From contig VMSW01000007.1 in assembly GCA_013791955.1 (NCBI GenBank), forward strand, positions 434,001 to 498,000: a DNA stretch of 64,000 nucleotides, given 5' to 3'. Made by a program: the position numbers and the translations under genes. The notes under the pieces were generated by a model. The model searched no databases. It saw nothing but the letters and a program-made list of their open reading frames with translations, and was not told the origin of the DNA. The stretch comes from Propionicimonas sp. (GTDB lineage Bacteria; Actinomycetota; Actinomycetes; Propionibacteriales; Propionibacteriaceae). Positions 52,021-61,521 of this stretch are shown here, piece after piece (the first letter of the stretch is position 1; each line of letters opens with the position of its first letter).

Positions 52021-52050
52021 AAGAAGGACGGCCTGCGGGCCGTCCTTCTT
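52021..52050 (+). terminator. Strong terminator after rpmA
   Basis: AAGAAGGACGGCC-TGCG-GGCCGTCCTTCTT: a 13-bp perfect stem with a 4-base loop, then GCATTTT. It lies between rpmA and obg. Confidence 0.85.
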
Positions 52051-52117
52051 GCATTTTCCAGCACTAAACTTCGATGGCGACGTGTTCGTCGACATCCCTA
52101 CGGCAAGGCAGTTTCTG

Positions 52118-53626
52118 GTGGCCATTCCCTCTTTCGTTGACGAGACGGTGCTGACCGTTGCTGCTGGCAACGGGGGCCATGGCTGTGCCTCGGTGCACCG
52201 GGAGAAGTTCAAACCCCTTGGTGGGCCAGATGGCGGCAACGGTGGCAACGGCGGCTCGGTGATCCTGCGCGTCGATGACGGTTTGACCACCTTGGTGGAA
52301 TACCACCGCCAGTCGGTGCGCCGCGCGGCCAACGGCCAGCCCGGCAAGGGCGACTACGCCAACGGCGCCAATGGCGAAGACGTCATCCTGCCCGTGCCAG
52401 TGGGCACAATCGTCTCCGACGCCGAAACCGGCGAACTGCTCGCCGACCTGGTCGGTGCCCAGGCTGAGGCGGTCATCGTCGCTGGCGGGCGTGGCGGGCT
52501 GGGTAACTCCGCGCTGGCCTCGGCGGCCCGCAAAGCCCCGGGCTTCGCCCTGCTCGGCGAAGAGGGCGAAAGCCGCAAGATCAAGCTCGAGCTGAAGGTG
52601 TTGGCCGATATCGGCCTGGTCGGCTTCCCTAGCGCTGGTAAGTCGTCGCTGATCGCGGCAATTTCGCGGGCCCGGCCCAAGATCGCCGACTACCCGTTCA
52701 CCACGCTGGTGCCCAACCTTGGTGTGGTGGTGGCCGGAGAGGTCACCTTCACCGTCGCGGACGTGCCCGGGCTGATCGAAGGCGCTAGTGAGGGCCGCGG
52801 TCTTGGCCACGACTTCCTGCGGCACATCGAACGCTGTCAGGCCATCGTCCACGTCATCGACTGTGCCACCTACGACCCTGGGCGCGATCCGCTAACCGAC
52901 CTGGACGTGATCGAGGCCGAGTTGGTGGCTCATGGTGGGCTGGAAGACCGTCCGCGAATGGTGGCGTTGAACAAGGTGGACGTTCCCGATGCTGCCGAAC
53001 TGGCTGAGTTGGTGATGGCCGACCTCGAAGCCCGTAACCTGCCGGTGTTCCGGATCTCCACCAAGTCCGGTGAGGGCTTGAACGCGTTGAAGTTCTCCAT
53101 GGCCGAACTGGTGGCCGCCCGCCGGGCCGCAGCACCGGCCCCTGCGCCCAAGCGAATCGTGATCAGGCCCACCCCGGTGGCCGGTGGCGGTCCGGAGTTC
53201 ACCGTCGCAAGGGAATCCGACGGTGAAGGCGGCTTTGTCTGGCGGGTCCGTGGGGACAAGCCCGAACGCTGGGTGAAGCAGACCGACTTCAGCAACCCCG
53301 AGGCGGTCGGCTACCTGGCTGATCGGTTCGCCCGCTTGGGTGTGGAGGATGAGTTGTTGGCCTTCGGCGCGCTGGCTGGCGATGCGGTCGCCATTGGTGC
53401 CGGTGATAACCCGGTGGTGTTTGACTTCGCTCCCCAAATCGAAACCGGGGCTGAGATCCTGGCCCGCCGCGGTGAGGACCAGCGGCTGGCAGGGGAGCGT
53501 CCGGCCGCCAAGCGTCGCCGCGCATTGGATGCCGAATACCACGCCCACAAGGCCGCCGAGGCCGAAGCTGAGAAGCACACCCGCCTGGCCACGACCGGCT
53601 TGACTGGGGACGACCTCGATGACTGA
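52118..53626 (+). CDS. obg: GTPase Obg (CgtA)
   Basis: 502 residues from GTG 52118, chosen because AAGG lies about 10 bases upstream and the Obg fold begins directly with [12 protein letters not shown]. Domains in order: glycine-rich Obg fold (about 5-160, [15 protein letters not shown]), G domain with G1 GFPSAGKSS (about 168-176), G3 [10 protein letters not shown]4 NKVD and G5 TKSGEG, then an OCT domain (about 350-425) and an acidic/Ala-rich tail. Obg binds the 50S subunit and couples ribosome assembly to growth state. Its end overlaps proB by 8 bp. Confidence 0.95.
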   Translation: MAIPSFVDETVLTVAAGNGGHGCASVHREKFKPLGGPDGGNGGNGGSVILRVDDGLTTLVEYHRQSVRRAANGQPGKGDYANGANGEDVILPVPVGTIVSDAETGELLADLVGAQAEAVIVAGGRGGLGNSALASAARKAPGFALLGEEGESRKIKLELKVLADIGLVGFPSAGKSSLIAAISRARPKIADYPFTTLVPNLGVVVAGEVTFTVADVPGLIEGASEGRGLGHDFLRHIERCQAIVHVIDCATYDPGRDPLTDLDVIEAELVAHGGLEDRPRMVALNKVDVPDAAELAELVMADLEARNLPVFRISTKSGEGLNALKFSMAELVAARRAAAPAPAPKRIVIRPTPVAGGGPEFTVARESDGEGGFVWRVRGDKPERWVKQTDFSNPEAVGYLADRFARLGVEDELLAFGALAGDAVAIGAGDNPVVFDFAPQIETGAEILARRGEDQRLAGERPAAKRRRALDAEYHAHKAAEAEAEKHTRLATTGLTGDDLDD

Positions 53627-54752
53627 GGGACTGCGCGAACAGATCACTGGTGCGCGCCGATTGCTGGTCAAGGTCGGCTCATCTTCACTCACCGACGCCA
53701 GTGGCGCCCTGGATCCGTCCTTACTGGAGCGGCTGGTGGAATCGCTGGCTGCGGTCCGCGAGCGCGGCCAGGACGTGGTGCTGGTCTCCTCCGGCGCGAT
53801 GGCCTCCGGTATGGAGCCGCTGAAGCTGAAGCGTCGTCCGGCCGATCTGGCTAGTAAGCAGGCCGCCGCTGCGGTCGGGCAGAGTCTGTTGGTCGGCCAC
53901 TACGGCACCTTCTTTGGTCGCCACGGTTTGACCGTTGGCCAGGTCTTGCTGACCGTGGAGGACGTGGCCCGGCAGGACCACTACCGCAACGCGCTGCGCA
54001 CCTTCACCAAGCTGCTGGAACTCGGGGTGGTGCCGATCGTGAACGAGAACGACACGGTGGCCACCCACGAGATCCGCTTCGGCGACAACGACCGGCTGGC
54101 TGCCCTGGTGGCCCACCTGGTGGGGGCCGACGCGTTGGTGCTGCTCTCTGATGTCGACTCGCTCTACACCGCGCACCCCTCAACGCCAGGGGCCGAGCGG
54201 ATCTCGGTGGTGGCCGACATCGACGAGTTGGACGTCGACACCGACGGCCAGGGAGCCGCGATCGGCACTGGCGGCATGACCACCAAGTTGCAGGCCGCCC
54301 GAATCGCCACCGCCTCGGGCATCCCGGTGGTGCTCGCCTCGGCGCAGGACGCCACTGCGGCGTTGGCCGGTGAGCCGGTCGGCACCCTGTTTCTACCTAC
54401 CGGCAAGCGGCGGTCTCGTAAACTGATGTGGCTGGCCTATGCCTCGGTCACCCAGGGCGAGCTGGTGCTCGACCCCGGAGCGGTGAAGGCGGTCACCGAG
54501 CGTAAGGCCTCGCTGTTGCCAGCCGGAATCGTCGAAGTGCGGGGCCAGTTCGAGGCCGGCGACCCGGTGAAGCTGGTCAGCCAGACCGGCCAGGTGGTGG
54601 CCAGAGGGCTGGTCAACTTCGATGCCGACAAACTCCCGGCGATGATCGGCCGCAGCACCAAAGAGCTGGCCGAGAGCCTTGGCGAGCATTTCGACCGCGA
54701 AGTCGTCCATCGCGACGACCTGATCGTCAAGAGGACGAAGAAGAAGCTATGA
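53619..54752 (+). CDS. proB: Glutamate 5-kinase with PUA domain
   Basis: 377 residues. The amino-acid kinase domain has [13 protein letters not shown] (about 16-28), [27 protein letters not shown] (about 144-160) and [15 protein letters not shown]; residues about 285-360 form the C-terminal PUA domain. It makes glutamyl 5-phosphate, the first step of proline synthesis, and is feedback-inhibited by proline in relatives. It overlaps obg at its start and a PQ-loop gene at its end (ATGA). Confidence 0.95.
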   Translation: MTEGLREQITGARRLLVKVGSSSLTDASGALDPSLLERLVESLAAVRERGQDVVLVSSGAMASGMEPLKLKRRPADLASKQAAAAVGQSLLVGHYGTFFGRHGLTVGQVLLTVEDVARQDHYRNALRTFTKLLELGVVPIVNENDTVATHEIRFGDNDRLAALVAHLVGADALVLLSDVDSLYTAHPSTPGAERISVVADIDELDVDTDGQGAAIGTGGMTTKLQAARIATASGIPVVLASAQDATAALAGEPVGTLFLPTGKRRSRKLMWLAYASVTQGELVLDPGAVKAVTERKASLLPAGIVEVRGQFEAGDPVKLVSQTGQVVARGLVNFDADKLPAMIGRSTKELAESLGEHFDREVVHRDDLIVKRTKKKL

Positions 54753-55372
54753 GTCTGGTCGACGCGCTGGGCTGGGTGGCCGCGGCGGTCGGCATCGTGT
54801 TGGGCCTGCCGCAGTTGGTGCATTTGATTCGCACCCGGCACACCGAAGGGGTGTCGCTGTTGGCGTGGCAGGCGCTGTTGGTGCTGAACCTGAGCTGGGG
54901 TCTGCATGGGGTGCTGATCGGCCAGCTCAACATGATCGTCACCAATGCCTTTGGATTGGCGACCACAGTGCCGATCCTGGTGTTGATGTGTCGCAGCCGC
55001 GGCCTGAGCCTGCTGCGGGTGCTTGCCCCGGCGGTGGTGGCTGCGGTGGTGGTAATTGGGGCCGATCTGGCCTTCGGCTCGATCGCCTTCGGTGCCGTCG
55101 TGCTCATCCCCGGCACCGCGGTGAACGTGGCTCAAAGCGTGGAGTTGGTCCGGTCCCCTTCAGTCGAAGGTGTGTCACCGCTGTTTCTGACGTTAGCGGT
55201 GGTCAACCAACTGTTGTGGGTTAGTTGGGCCTTCCTGGTGCCAGAGCCGGGCACAATCATTGCCGCCAGCGTGGCGGTGTTCATCACCGCATTCAATGTG
55301 CTCTGGTGGGGCCTGCGCCGGATGGGGCTGCGGGCCTTCTTCCCCGAACCCGAGTTGACGCCGGTCGCCTGA
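54749..55372 (+). CDS. PQ-loop repeat membrane protein (SWEET-like)
   Basis: 207 residues, about seven membrane helices, in two PQ-loop repeats: the first with GIVLGLPQLVHLIRTRHTEG (about 15-34), the second with GTAVNVAQSVELVRSPSVEG (about 121-140). In the second repeat the Pro-Gln pair is AQ. PQ-loop and SWEET proteins move sugars, amino acids or vitamins by facilitated diffusion. It starts inside the proB stop codon (ATGA) and is followed after 66 bp by proA, so it is embedded in a proline-synthesis unit; transport of a related amino acid is a fair guess but unproven. Confidence 0.75.
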   Translation: MSLVDALGWVAAAVGIVLGLPQLVHLIRTRHTEGVSLLAWQALLVLNLSWGLHGVLIGQLNMIVTNAFGLATTVPILVLMCRSRGLSLLRVLAPAVVAAVVVIGADLAFGSIAFGAVVLIPGTAVNVAQSVELVRSPSVEGVSPLFLTLAVVNQLLWVSWAFLVPEPGTIIAASVAVFITAFNVLWWGLRRMGLRAFFPEPELTPVA

Positions 55373-55438
55373 GCTCAGGCTGGCCCGGTGGTGGTCACCC
55401 CCGAGCCGGGGCCGGGGCCGGTCGGTATCCTGGGCGGC

Positions 55439-56677
55439 ATGACTTTCGCCGACCAAGCACTCCTGGCCAAGGACGCCAGCCGCACCCTGGCCACACTCAA
55501 CCGGGCCACCAAGGACGCCGCGCTGCACGCGATGGCCGACGCCTTGGCCGCTGCCGCCTCAGTGGTTCTGGAGGCCAACGCCCGCGACGTGGCCGCAGCC
55601 CGGGCGTCCGGCACCTCGGATTCGCTGGTTGACCGACTCACCCTCACCCCGGCCCGCATCGCTGGCATGGTCGATGGGTTGCGTTCCCTAGCCGGGCTGC
55701 CCGATCCGGTTGGCGATGTGGTGCGCGGTTGGACCAATGCCAACGGCGTGCGGGTGCGCCAGGTGCGGGTGCCGCTGGGGGTGGTCGGCATCATCTATGA
55801 GGCTCGCCCCAATGTGACCGCCGATGCCGGCGGTATCTGTTTGAAGTCGGGCAACGCTGCTTTGCTGCGTGGTTCGAGTTCGGCGATCAACTCCAACCTG
55901 GCGGTTACTGCGGCCCTGCAGGACGGATTGGCCGCGGTGGCGTTGCCCCGCGAGGCCGTCCAGCTGGTTGAGGGTGGCCGCGAGGTGACCGCCGAGATGA
56001 TGGCCGCGCGTGGGTTGGTGGACGTGTTGATCCCGCGCGGTGGCGCCGGGCTCATCAATGCGGTGGTCGAGGGCTCAAAGGTGCCGGTGATCGAGACCGG
56101 CACCGGCAACTGTCACTTGTACGTCGATGCGTCGGCCGATCAGGAGATGGCGATTCAGATCATGTTGAACGCCAAGGTGCAGCGGCCCAGTGTGTGCAAT
56201 TCGCTGGAGACGTTGCTGGTGCATGCCGAGATCGCGCCGGTGTTCATGCCTAAGGCGCTGGCGGCGTTGGCTGCCGCCGAGGTGACTGTGCACGGGACGC
56301 CTGCGGTGGTGGCCTATTCCGACATCGTGGTACCGGCCGATGAAGCTGAATTCGAGGGGGAGTACCTCTCCCTGGATCTGGCCTGCGACATCGTCGACTC
56401 CATTGATTCAGCCCTGGCCCACATTCGTCGCTACACCACCGGGCATTCCGAAACGATCATCACCGACGACCGCCGTGCGGCTGAGCGTTTCGTGGCCGAG
56501 GTGGACGCTGCTGCAGTACTGGTCAATGCGTCCTCGCGCTTCGTCGATGGCGGCGAGTTCGGCTTCGGCGCCGAGATTGGCATCTCGACCCAGAAGCTGC
56601 ACGCCCGCGGCCCGATGGCGCTGCCAGAGATGACCTCGACGAAATACGTCATCGACGGCGCCGGTCAGATTCGCTGA
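55439..56677 (+). CDS. proA: Gamma-glutamyl phosphate reductase
   Basis: 412 residues from the ATG at 55439; the open frame upstream of this is not conserved. The catalytic Cys is about C253 in [50 protein letters not shown] and [11 protein letters not shown] are family motifs. It reduces glutamyl phosphate to the semialdehyde with NADPH. It lies downstream of proB, separated by the PQ-loop gene, and ends in the largest repeat cluster of the window. Confidence 0.95.
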   Translation: MTFADQALLAKDASRTLATLNRATKDAALHAMADALAAAASVVLEANARDVAAARASGTSDSLVDRLTLTPARIAGMVDGLRSLAGLPDPVGDVVRGWTNANGVRVRQVRVPLGVVGIIYEARPNVTADAGGICLKSGNAALLRGSSSAINSNLAVTAALQDGLAAVALPREAVQLVEGGREVTAEMMAARGLVDVLIPRGGAGLINAVVEGSKVPVIETGTGNCHLYVDASADQEMAIQIMLNAKVQRPSVCNSLETLLVHAEIAPVFMPKALAALAAAEVTVHGTPAVVAYSDIVVPADEAEFEGEYLSLDLACDIVDSIDSALAHIRRYTTGHSETIITDDRRAAERFVAEVDAAAVLVNASSRFVDGGEFGFGAEIGISTQKLHARGPMALPEMTSTKYVIDGAGQIR

Positions 56678-56945
56678 GGTTTACCCTTCGACAGGCTCAG
56701 GGGACTGGGGCAGGCTCAGGGAACTGGGTGGGGTTGCACGGGGATTGACTTCAGTTGGCTGAGCTTGTCGAAGCCCCGCCCTTCGACAGGCTCAGGGAAC
56801 TGGGGCGGGCTCAGGGGACTTGGGCGGGCTCAGGGAACTGGGTGGGGTTGCGCGGGGATTGACTTCAGTTGGCTGAGCTTGTCGAAGCCCCGCCCTTCGA
56901 CAAGCTCAGGGAACTTGGGCGGGCTCAAGGTAGGTCCGATAAGAT
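56678..56945. repeat. Family-1 palindromic repeat cluster, largest in the window
   Basis: At least four form-A copies (CCCTTCGACAGGCTCAGGG or with AAG) and two form-B copies (AGTTGGCTGAGCTTGTCGAAG), plus many partial copies of GGCTCAGGGnACTgGG. Two long blocks of about 110 bp are near duplicates of one another (each with GGGGTTGC-CGGGGATTGACTTC and a following form B), so the cluster grew by segmental duplication. It fills the 321-bp gap between proA and nadD; the final ~50 bp before nadD are unique and likely hold its promoter or leader. Confidence 0.88.
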
Positions 56946-56998
56946 CCGGCACAGGCTGGGCGCAGGAGTCCGCCATGTTCGGGAAGGTCCGTCCCTAG

Positions 56999-57646
56999 AT
57001 GAGCGAAACTCCGATCGTCTGGTCAGATCAGGGCACTCGGCGGCTCCGACTGGGCGTGATGGGCGGCACTTTCGACCCGATCCATCATGGCCACTTAGTG
57101 GCGGCCAGCGAAGTCCAGGCCCGGTTCAACCTCGATGAAGTGGTGTTTGTGCCCACCGGCCAGCCGTGGCAAAAGGTGGGCAAGAAGGTCTCTCAACCAG
57201 AAGACCGCTACCTGATGACCACGATCGCCACCGCGTCCAATCCGCACTTCTCGGTGAGCCGGGTGGATATCGAGCGACCCGGTCTGACCTACACCGTGGA
57301 CACGTTGAAGGACGTTCGCGCGCTCCGCGGACCCGAGATCGAGCTCTACTTCATCACCGGTGCCGACGCGCTCAGCCGCATTCTCACCTGGAAGGGTGTC
57401 GATGAGTTGTTCGATCTGGCCCACTTCGTCGGGGTGTCGCGCCCGGGTGTCGATCTGGACGCCGACGACATCACCCATCTGCCTGAGGACAAGGTCACAT
57501 TGTTGGAAGTGCCAGCGTTGTCGATAAGCTCGACAGCCTGCCGTGACCGGGTGGCCCAAGGGCTGCCGATTTGGTATCTGGTGCCGGACGGCATCGTGCA
57601 GTACATCGCCAAGCGTGGTCTTTACCGAACAGGAGCCGATCTGTGA
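56999..57646 (+). CDS. nadD: Nicotinate-nucleotide adenylyltransferase
   Basis: 215 residues from ATG 56999. The nucleotidylyltransferase motif is [12 protein letters not shown] at 22-33; TGQPWQK (about 53-59), [15 protein letters not shown] and the C-terminal [10 protein letters not shown] (the ISSTxxR motif) complete the site. It makes deamido-NAD+ from nicotinate mononucleotide and ATP. Its stop overlaps the GTG of rsfS (GTGA), giving coupled translation. Confidence 0.95.
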   Translation: MSETPIVWSDQGTRRLRLGVMGGTFDPIHHGHLVAASEVQARFNLDEVVFVPTGQPWQKVGKKVSQPEDRYLMTTIATASNPHFSVSRVDIERPGLTYTVDTLKDVRALRGPEIELYFITGADALSRILTWKGVDELFDLAHFVGVSRPGVDLDADDITHLPEDKVTLLEVPALSISSTACRDRVAQGLPIWYLVPDGIVQYIAKRGLYRTGADL

Positions 57647-58023
57647 GTGCCGTACCCGAGGCAGTCGAACTTGCCATTCTTGCTGCGAAGGCTGCGGTGG
57701 CGAAGAAGGCGCTCGATCCGGTCGCCTTCGACGTGTCGGAGCGATTGGCCATCACCGACATCTTCCTGGTTCTGACCGCGACCAACGAGCGTCAGGTCGG
57801 TGCCGTGGTGGACGGTGTCGAGGAAGCCCTGCTGAAAGTCGGACGCCGACCCGCCAGACGTGAAGGTGACCGCGAGAAGCGGTGGGTGCTGCTGGACTAC
57901 GTCGATGTCGTGGTGCACGTCCAGCACAGTGAGGAGCGCACGCTCTATTCGCTGGAGCGGCTGTGGAAAGACTGCCCGCCGATCGAGTTGGGCGAGCTGG
58001 AACCTAGCGGCATCGGCGAATGA
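57643..58023 (+). CDS. rsfS: Ribosome silencing factor RsfS
   Basis: 126 residues from GTG 57643 (AGGAG six bases upstream, overlapping the nadD stop). The family pattern is present: [39 protein letters not shown] and [19 protein letters not shown]. RsfS binds L14 on the 50S subunit and keeps the subunits apart in poor conditions. Its stop overlaps the start of the phosphatase gene (ATGA). Confidence 0.95.
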   Translation: MSAVPEAVELAILAAKAAVAKKALDPVAFDVSERLAITDIFLVLTATNERQVGAVVDGVEEALLKVGRRPARREGDREKRWVLLDYVDVVVHVQHSEERTLYSLERLWKDCPPIELGELEPSGIGE

Positions 58024-58628
58024 CCGCTCGTCAGGTCATCCTGCTCCGGCACGGCCTGACCGATTACAACGACGCCGGCCGGTTTCAGGGTCAGGCTGAT
58101 GTGCCACTGAATTCGGTGGGCATCGCCCAGGCACAGGCGGTTGCCGAGCGCCTCGGCAGTCTGGGCATCACTCGGATGGCCAGTTCTGATCTGCAGCGTG
58201 CCGCCGATACTGCCCGCATCATCGCTGAGCACTTAAAGCTGCCGGTGGAGTATGACTCCCGGTTGCAGGAGATCAACGTGGGCAGCTGGGCTGGCCTCAC
58301 TCCGACCGAAATCGGTGCGGCCGATCCGGAGCTTTGGGGCCAACTGGTCGCTGGCAAGGATGGGCTGCATTCGGCCACCGGGGAGACGGCCACCGCCGCC
58401 GGCCGCCGAGTTGCCGACGCCCTGGTCGAGCGGGCCACCGCCGCCGGGGATGACGAAGTGCTGTTGATCGTCGGGCATGGGCTGACCACCAGGGTGGCCT
58501 CGCTGCTGCTGATGGGGCTGGACTACTCCGCTGCCTGGTCTTTCCACGGCCTCGGTAACTGTCATTGGGTGGTGCTTCGTCCAGGGCCAGCGAATTGGCG
58601 GATGTTCGCCTACAACCGCGGCGATTGA
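58020..58628 (+). CDS. Histidine phosphatase family protein (possible glucosyl-3-phosphoglycerate phosphatase)
   Basis: 202 residues. The phospho-His is H11 in LLRHGLTDYND; the second His is in IVGHGLTTR (about 146-154); Arg residues in RFQGQADVPLNSVG and SSDLQRAADTA complete the site. The sequence is in the phosphoglycerate-mutase-like branch. The same position after rsfS in mycobacteria is held by GpgP, a glucosyl-3-phosphoglycerate phosphatase; that assignment is suggested by context only. It ends the nadD-rsfS unit. Confidence 0.82.
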   Translation: MTARQVILLRHGLTDYNDAGRFQGQADVPLNSVGIAQAQAVAERLGSLGITRMASSDLQRAADTARIIAEHLKLPVEYDSRLQEINVGSWAGLTPTEIGAADPELWGQLVAGKDGLHSATGETATAAGRRVADALVERATAAGDDEVLLIVGHGLTTRVASLLLMGLDYSAAWSFHGLGNCHWVVLRPGPANWRMFAYNRGD

Positions 58629-58670
58629 GGCGTCCGGTCAACTCCGGCTAGCCGGTGATCCCCGGCCGGT

Positions 58671-59957
58671 CTAGCTACCAGTGGGGTCCACCGGGGCCGC
58701 CTCGGTGAAGATCTGATTGGTGTAGCCGATCACTTTCACCGTCAGTTTGGTCTTCTTCGAGGTGCGGATGCGCAGTTTGCCGGCATCCCCGACCGGAACC
58801 GAGAGGTAGATGGTGGCGGTGCCCTTAGGTAGCGCGCGCTTCTTGGTGCTGGCTGAGGCCGAGGAGCGCGCTGCGGTGTAGAGGTAGTTCTTCGACGGAC
58901 CCTTGGTGACGGTCACGGCCAGGTTCACTGTCTGCAGCGCGGCCAGTTTCGAACTGGGCACCGCATTGCCCAACACCTTGGGGTAGTGGTTGCGTTTGGC
59001 CTTGTAGGTGCCCTTACTCACGGTCACCGGCTTCGCCAGGACGGTCACCTTGTCCCCAGCTGCCCAATCGAGCTTCGCCGCCCCCGAGGTGAGTCGGGTG
59101 GCCATCGCCGCCGGGCTGTCGGTCATGAACCAGAACGTCTTGGGGCCGTAGTAGATGGCCATCGCCTGGCCCTGGCTGGTCGACACGCTCCACGGCACCA
59201 TTTCCAGGCCGGAGGCGCGAACGAACTGGGCCAGATTCACCGAGGTGTACTTCGCCTCGGTGCCGTAGGCGGTCGCGCCCAACTTATCGGCCAGCCGTAC
59301 CCGGTCGTAGTCGAAGCCATTGTGGTCATAGGCCAGGACGTAGGCCTTCGGCGCCACCTTGCGGATCGCTGGCAGCGCCTTGTCGAAGTTGAAGCTGAGT
59401 AGGCGGGTGCGGTTGAGCAGACCGTTTTGCAGTACCAGTTTGGTGGCCCAGGTGGCGTAGGCCCGCTTGCCAGCGGCGGATTGCCCGGAGTAGGCCTTGA
59501 TGTCGAGGGTCAACCACACCTCAGGGTGGGCCTTCAGCACGCCGGCGAGGTCGGCGAAGGTGGGAATCGGGACGGTCTTGTTCCCGCTGTGGTCTTCGCA
59601 GCGCACCAGCTGCACCTGCGCCAAGGTCATGGTGTGAATGCGGGTGCCAGCCTGAGTGCAGCGGGAGGGCAGCTTGTCGTAGTGGCTCATTACCGCCTTG
59701 TCGTCGGCAGTGAACAGGATGTCGGTTTCGATGCCGTCATAGCCTGCCTCAGCCGCGCCGGTGTAAGCCTCCAACGAGTTCTCCGGCCATTGGCTTGCTC
59801 CGCCGCGATGTGCCAGCACTTTGAAAGTCTGACCGGCGGTATTGGTCACCGGATCACCGGAGGAGGTGAGGGTCTTCGCTGAGCTTGGCGTGGCCAAAGT
59901 CAGCGCCAAGGCCAAAGTGGTAAGGGCTACTGCTGGGGTACGCAGGGCTTCGAACAC
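58671..59957 (-). CDS. Secreted glycerophosphodiester phosphodiesterase
   Basis: 428 residues if it starts at GTG 59957 (GGAAGG eight bases upstream); an ATG at 59990 would add 11 residues. A signal peptide ends at ATPSSA. The GDPD domain has LAHRGGASQWPENS and GYDGIETDILFTADDKAVMSH, giving the catalytic His-Arg and Glu-x-Asp pairs, and a WSVSTSQGQ region near the end of the barrel. The C-terminal ~130 residues are a beta-rich, Lys/Thr-rich extension (KKRALPKGTATIYLSV, LRIRTSKKTKLTVKV) that may bind cell wall. It cleaves glycerophosphodiesters or teichoic-type polymers outside the cell. Confidence 0.82.
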   Translation of the reverse strand: MFEALRTPAVALTTLALALTLATPSSAKTLTSSGDPVTNTAGQTFKVLAHRGGASQWPENSLEAYTGAAEAGYDGIETDILFTADDKAVMSHYDKLPSRCTQAGTRIHTMTLAQVQLVRCEDHSGNKTVPIPTFADLAGVLKAHPEVWLTLDIKAYSGQSAAGKRAYATWATKLVLQNGLLNRTRLLSFNFDKALPAIRKVAPKAYVLAYDHNGFDYDRVRLADKLGATAYGTEAKYTSVNLAQFVRASGLEMVPWSVSTSQGQAMAIYYGPKTFWFMTDSPAAMATRLTSGAAKLDWAAGDKVTVLAKPVTVSKGTYKAKRNHYPKVLGNAVPSSKLAALQTVNLAVTVTKGPSKNYLYTAARSSASASTKKRALPKGTATIYLSVPVGDAGKLRIRTSKKTKLTVKVIGYTNQIFTEAAPVDPTGS

Positions 59958-60074
59958 CGGTAAGGCCTTCCGTTGCGGGCAGGACTCCATCACCTTAGGC
60001 CGGGAGTGGCCAACATTGTCCAACTGGGGCGGGGCCATCGGCGGCAAGACTGGAGTGCCAGTGCAGGCCCAGCC

Positions 60075-61508
60075 TCAGGCCACGCCCAGGGCTGCGCCGG
60101 GAGTGAAGCCGGGGAAGACCTCGCTGACGTGTGCGTTGTTGAGGCGTTTGCTGACCACTTCGGAGAGCGCTTGGCGGTAGTCGGTGGTGATCGGCACGTC
60201 CCCATCGGTCAGGTTGCCCTTGCTGAGGGTGGGCATCGACCCGTAGATCCCGCCCTTGATCGAGCCGCCCATGATGAACTGGACGTTGCCGTGGCCGTGG
60301 TCGGTGCCGCCGTCGCCGTTCACCGAAACCCGACGACCAAACTCGCTCATGGTCACCAAAGTCACGCTCTTCCAGCGGGTGGTGCCCAGGTCGGTGCGCA
60401 GCGCGGCGATGCTGCCAGCCAGATCCTTGGCCATCGAGGCGAAGGCGCCGCTGGATTGGTAAAGCGCGCCGGAGTTCTGATGCAAGTCCCAACCGCCGTA
60501 GTCGATGCAGGCCACCTCCAGCCCGATACCGGCCTTGGTCAGGCGAGCGATGTCCTTCATGCCGCGGCCGAAGGTGGTGTTGGGGTATTTGGCGCCGTTG
60601 GTCGGCTTGTAGGTGGTCTCCCGCAGCTTCTTGAGGCTATTGACCGCGTTGAGGGTGCCCTTCACTTGGGTTTCCATCACCCCGCCAGCATTGCCGTACA
60701 GCTTGGTCAGGTCGCTGATCAGGGTTTCGCGACCATTCCACGGCGCCCATAGATCGAAATCCTCCACGGTAGACATGGCCAATGACTGGTGGGCAGTGGT
60801 GGTCAGCGATAGCACCACCCGCGAGCCGATCGTAATCGCGCGGAAGGTGCCTGAAGTTGCCGAGGACGTGGCGATATGGCGGCCCAACCAGCCGGAGCGG
60901 ACGTTGGCCGCAGCCGCCCGCTCGCACATCGCCTGATCTTCGAAGTGGGAGCGGGAGACGTCGGGATGTCCGGCGCCCAGAACAACGGCCATTTCGTGGG
61001 CACCCCACAGCGGGGCCAGGGCGCCGAGGTTCGGGTTCAGCAGGTACTTCGTACCCAGCGGTTTGCCCTTGTTCTTGGTGGTGATGGCCAGCTCGCCGCG
61101 GGCCTTGGTGTAGCTGGAATCGCCCACCGGACCGACGGCCGACAGGCCGTCGAAGCCGCCGCGCAGGAACACGCAAATCAGCAGATCGCCACCGGTGGCG
61201 GCGAAGGAATACCGCGGTAGTGCTGAGGCGGCCAACAGGCCGCCCAGCCCGATCAGCGTGCCCTTGAACAGGCCGCGACGTCCGGCCTTGGGGCCATCGG
61301 GGTCGGGTTCCACCTCGTCGATGCCGAGATTGGGTCGTTGAGCGATGGCGTACTGGTTGGCCTGGGCCGGCGAGAGGACCCGCGTTTCGCCGTCCACCTT
61401 GGCCAGAATTCGGTTTCGCGACTCATCGTGATCGTGCAGGGGGGTGATCAAGTCCTCATGGAGCAGGGCCTCGCCGTGGCTCAGGGTTTCGTCCATTGAT
61501 TGGGGCAT
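60075..61508 (-). CDS. DUF1501 family protein with Tat signal
   Basis: 477 residues from ATG 61508 (AAGGA upstream). An unusually long N-terminal region (1-75, Asp/Glu/His-rich) precedes the twin-arginine segment GRRGLFKGTLIGLGG (RR at 77-78) and the hydrophobic stretch ending SFAA. The rest is the DUF1501 domain, of the alkaline-phosphatase/sulfatase-like fold: LLICVFLRGGFDGLSAV, HPDVSRSHFEDQAMCE and TMSEFGRRV-DGGTDHGHGN, where the Asp/His set could bind metal. It follows the DUF1800 gene after 13 bp and so is its operon partner. The substrate is unknown. Confidence 0.85.
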   Translation of the reverse strand: MPQSMDETLSHGEALLHEDLITPLHDHDESRNRILAKVDGETRVLSPAQANQYAIAQRPNLGIDEVEPDPDGPKAGRRGLFKGTLIGLGGLLAASALPRYSFAATGGDLLICVFLRGGFDGLSAVGPVGDSSYTKARGELAITTKNKGKPLGTKYLLNPNLGALAPLWGAHEMAVVLGAGHPDVSRSHFEDQAMCERAAAANVRSGWLGRHIATSSATSGTFRAITIGSRVVLSLTTTAHQSLAMSTVEDFDLWAPWNGRETLISDLTKLYGNAGGVMETQVKGTLNAVNSLKKLRETTYKPTNGAKYPNTTFGRGMKDIARLTKAGIGLEVACIDYGGWDLHQNSGALYQSSGAFASMAKDLAGSIAALRTDLGTTRWKSVTLVTMSEFGRRVSVNGDGGTDHGHGNVQFIMGGSIKGGIYGSMPTLSKGNLTDGDVPITTDYRQALSEVVSKRLNNAHVSEVFPGFTPGAALGVA

Positions 61509-61521
61509 GTCGATCCTTAAC

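Noticed and set aside
56765-56998. A short plus-strand frame upstream of nadD
   Set aside because: It consists of translated family-1 repeats.
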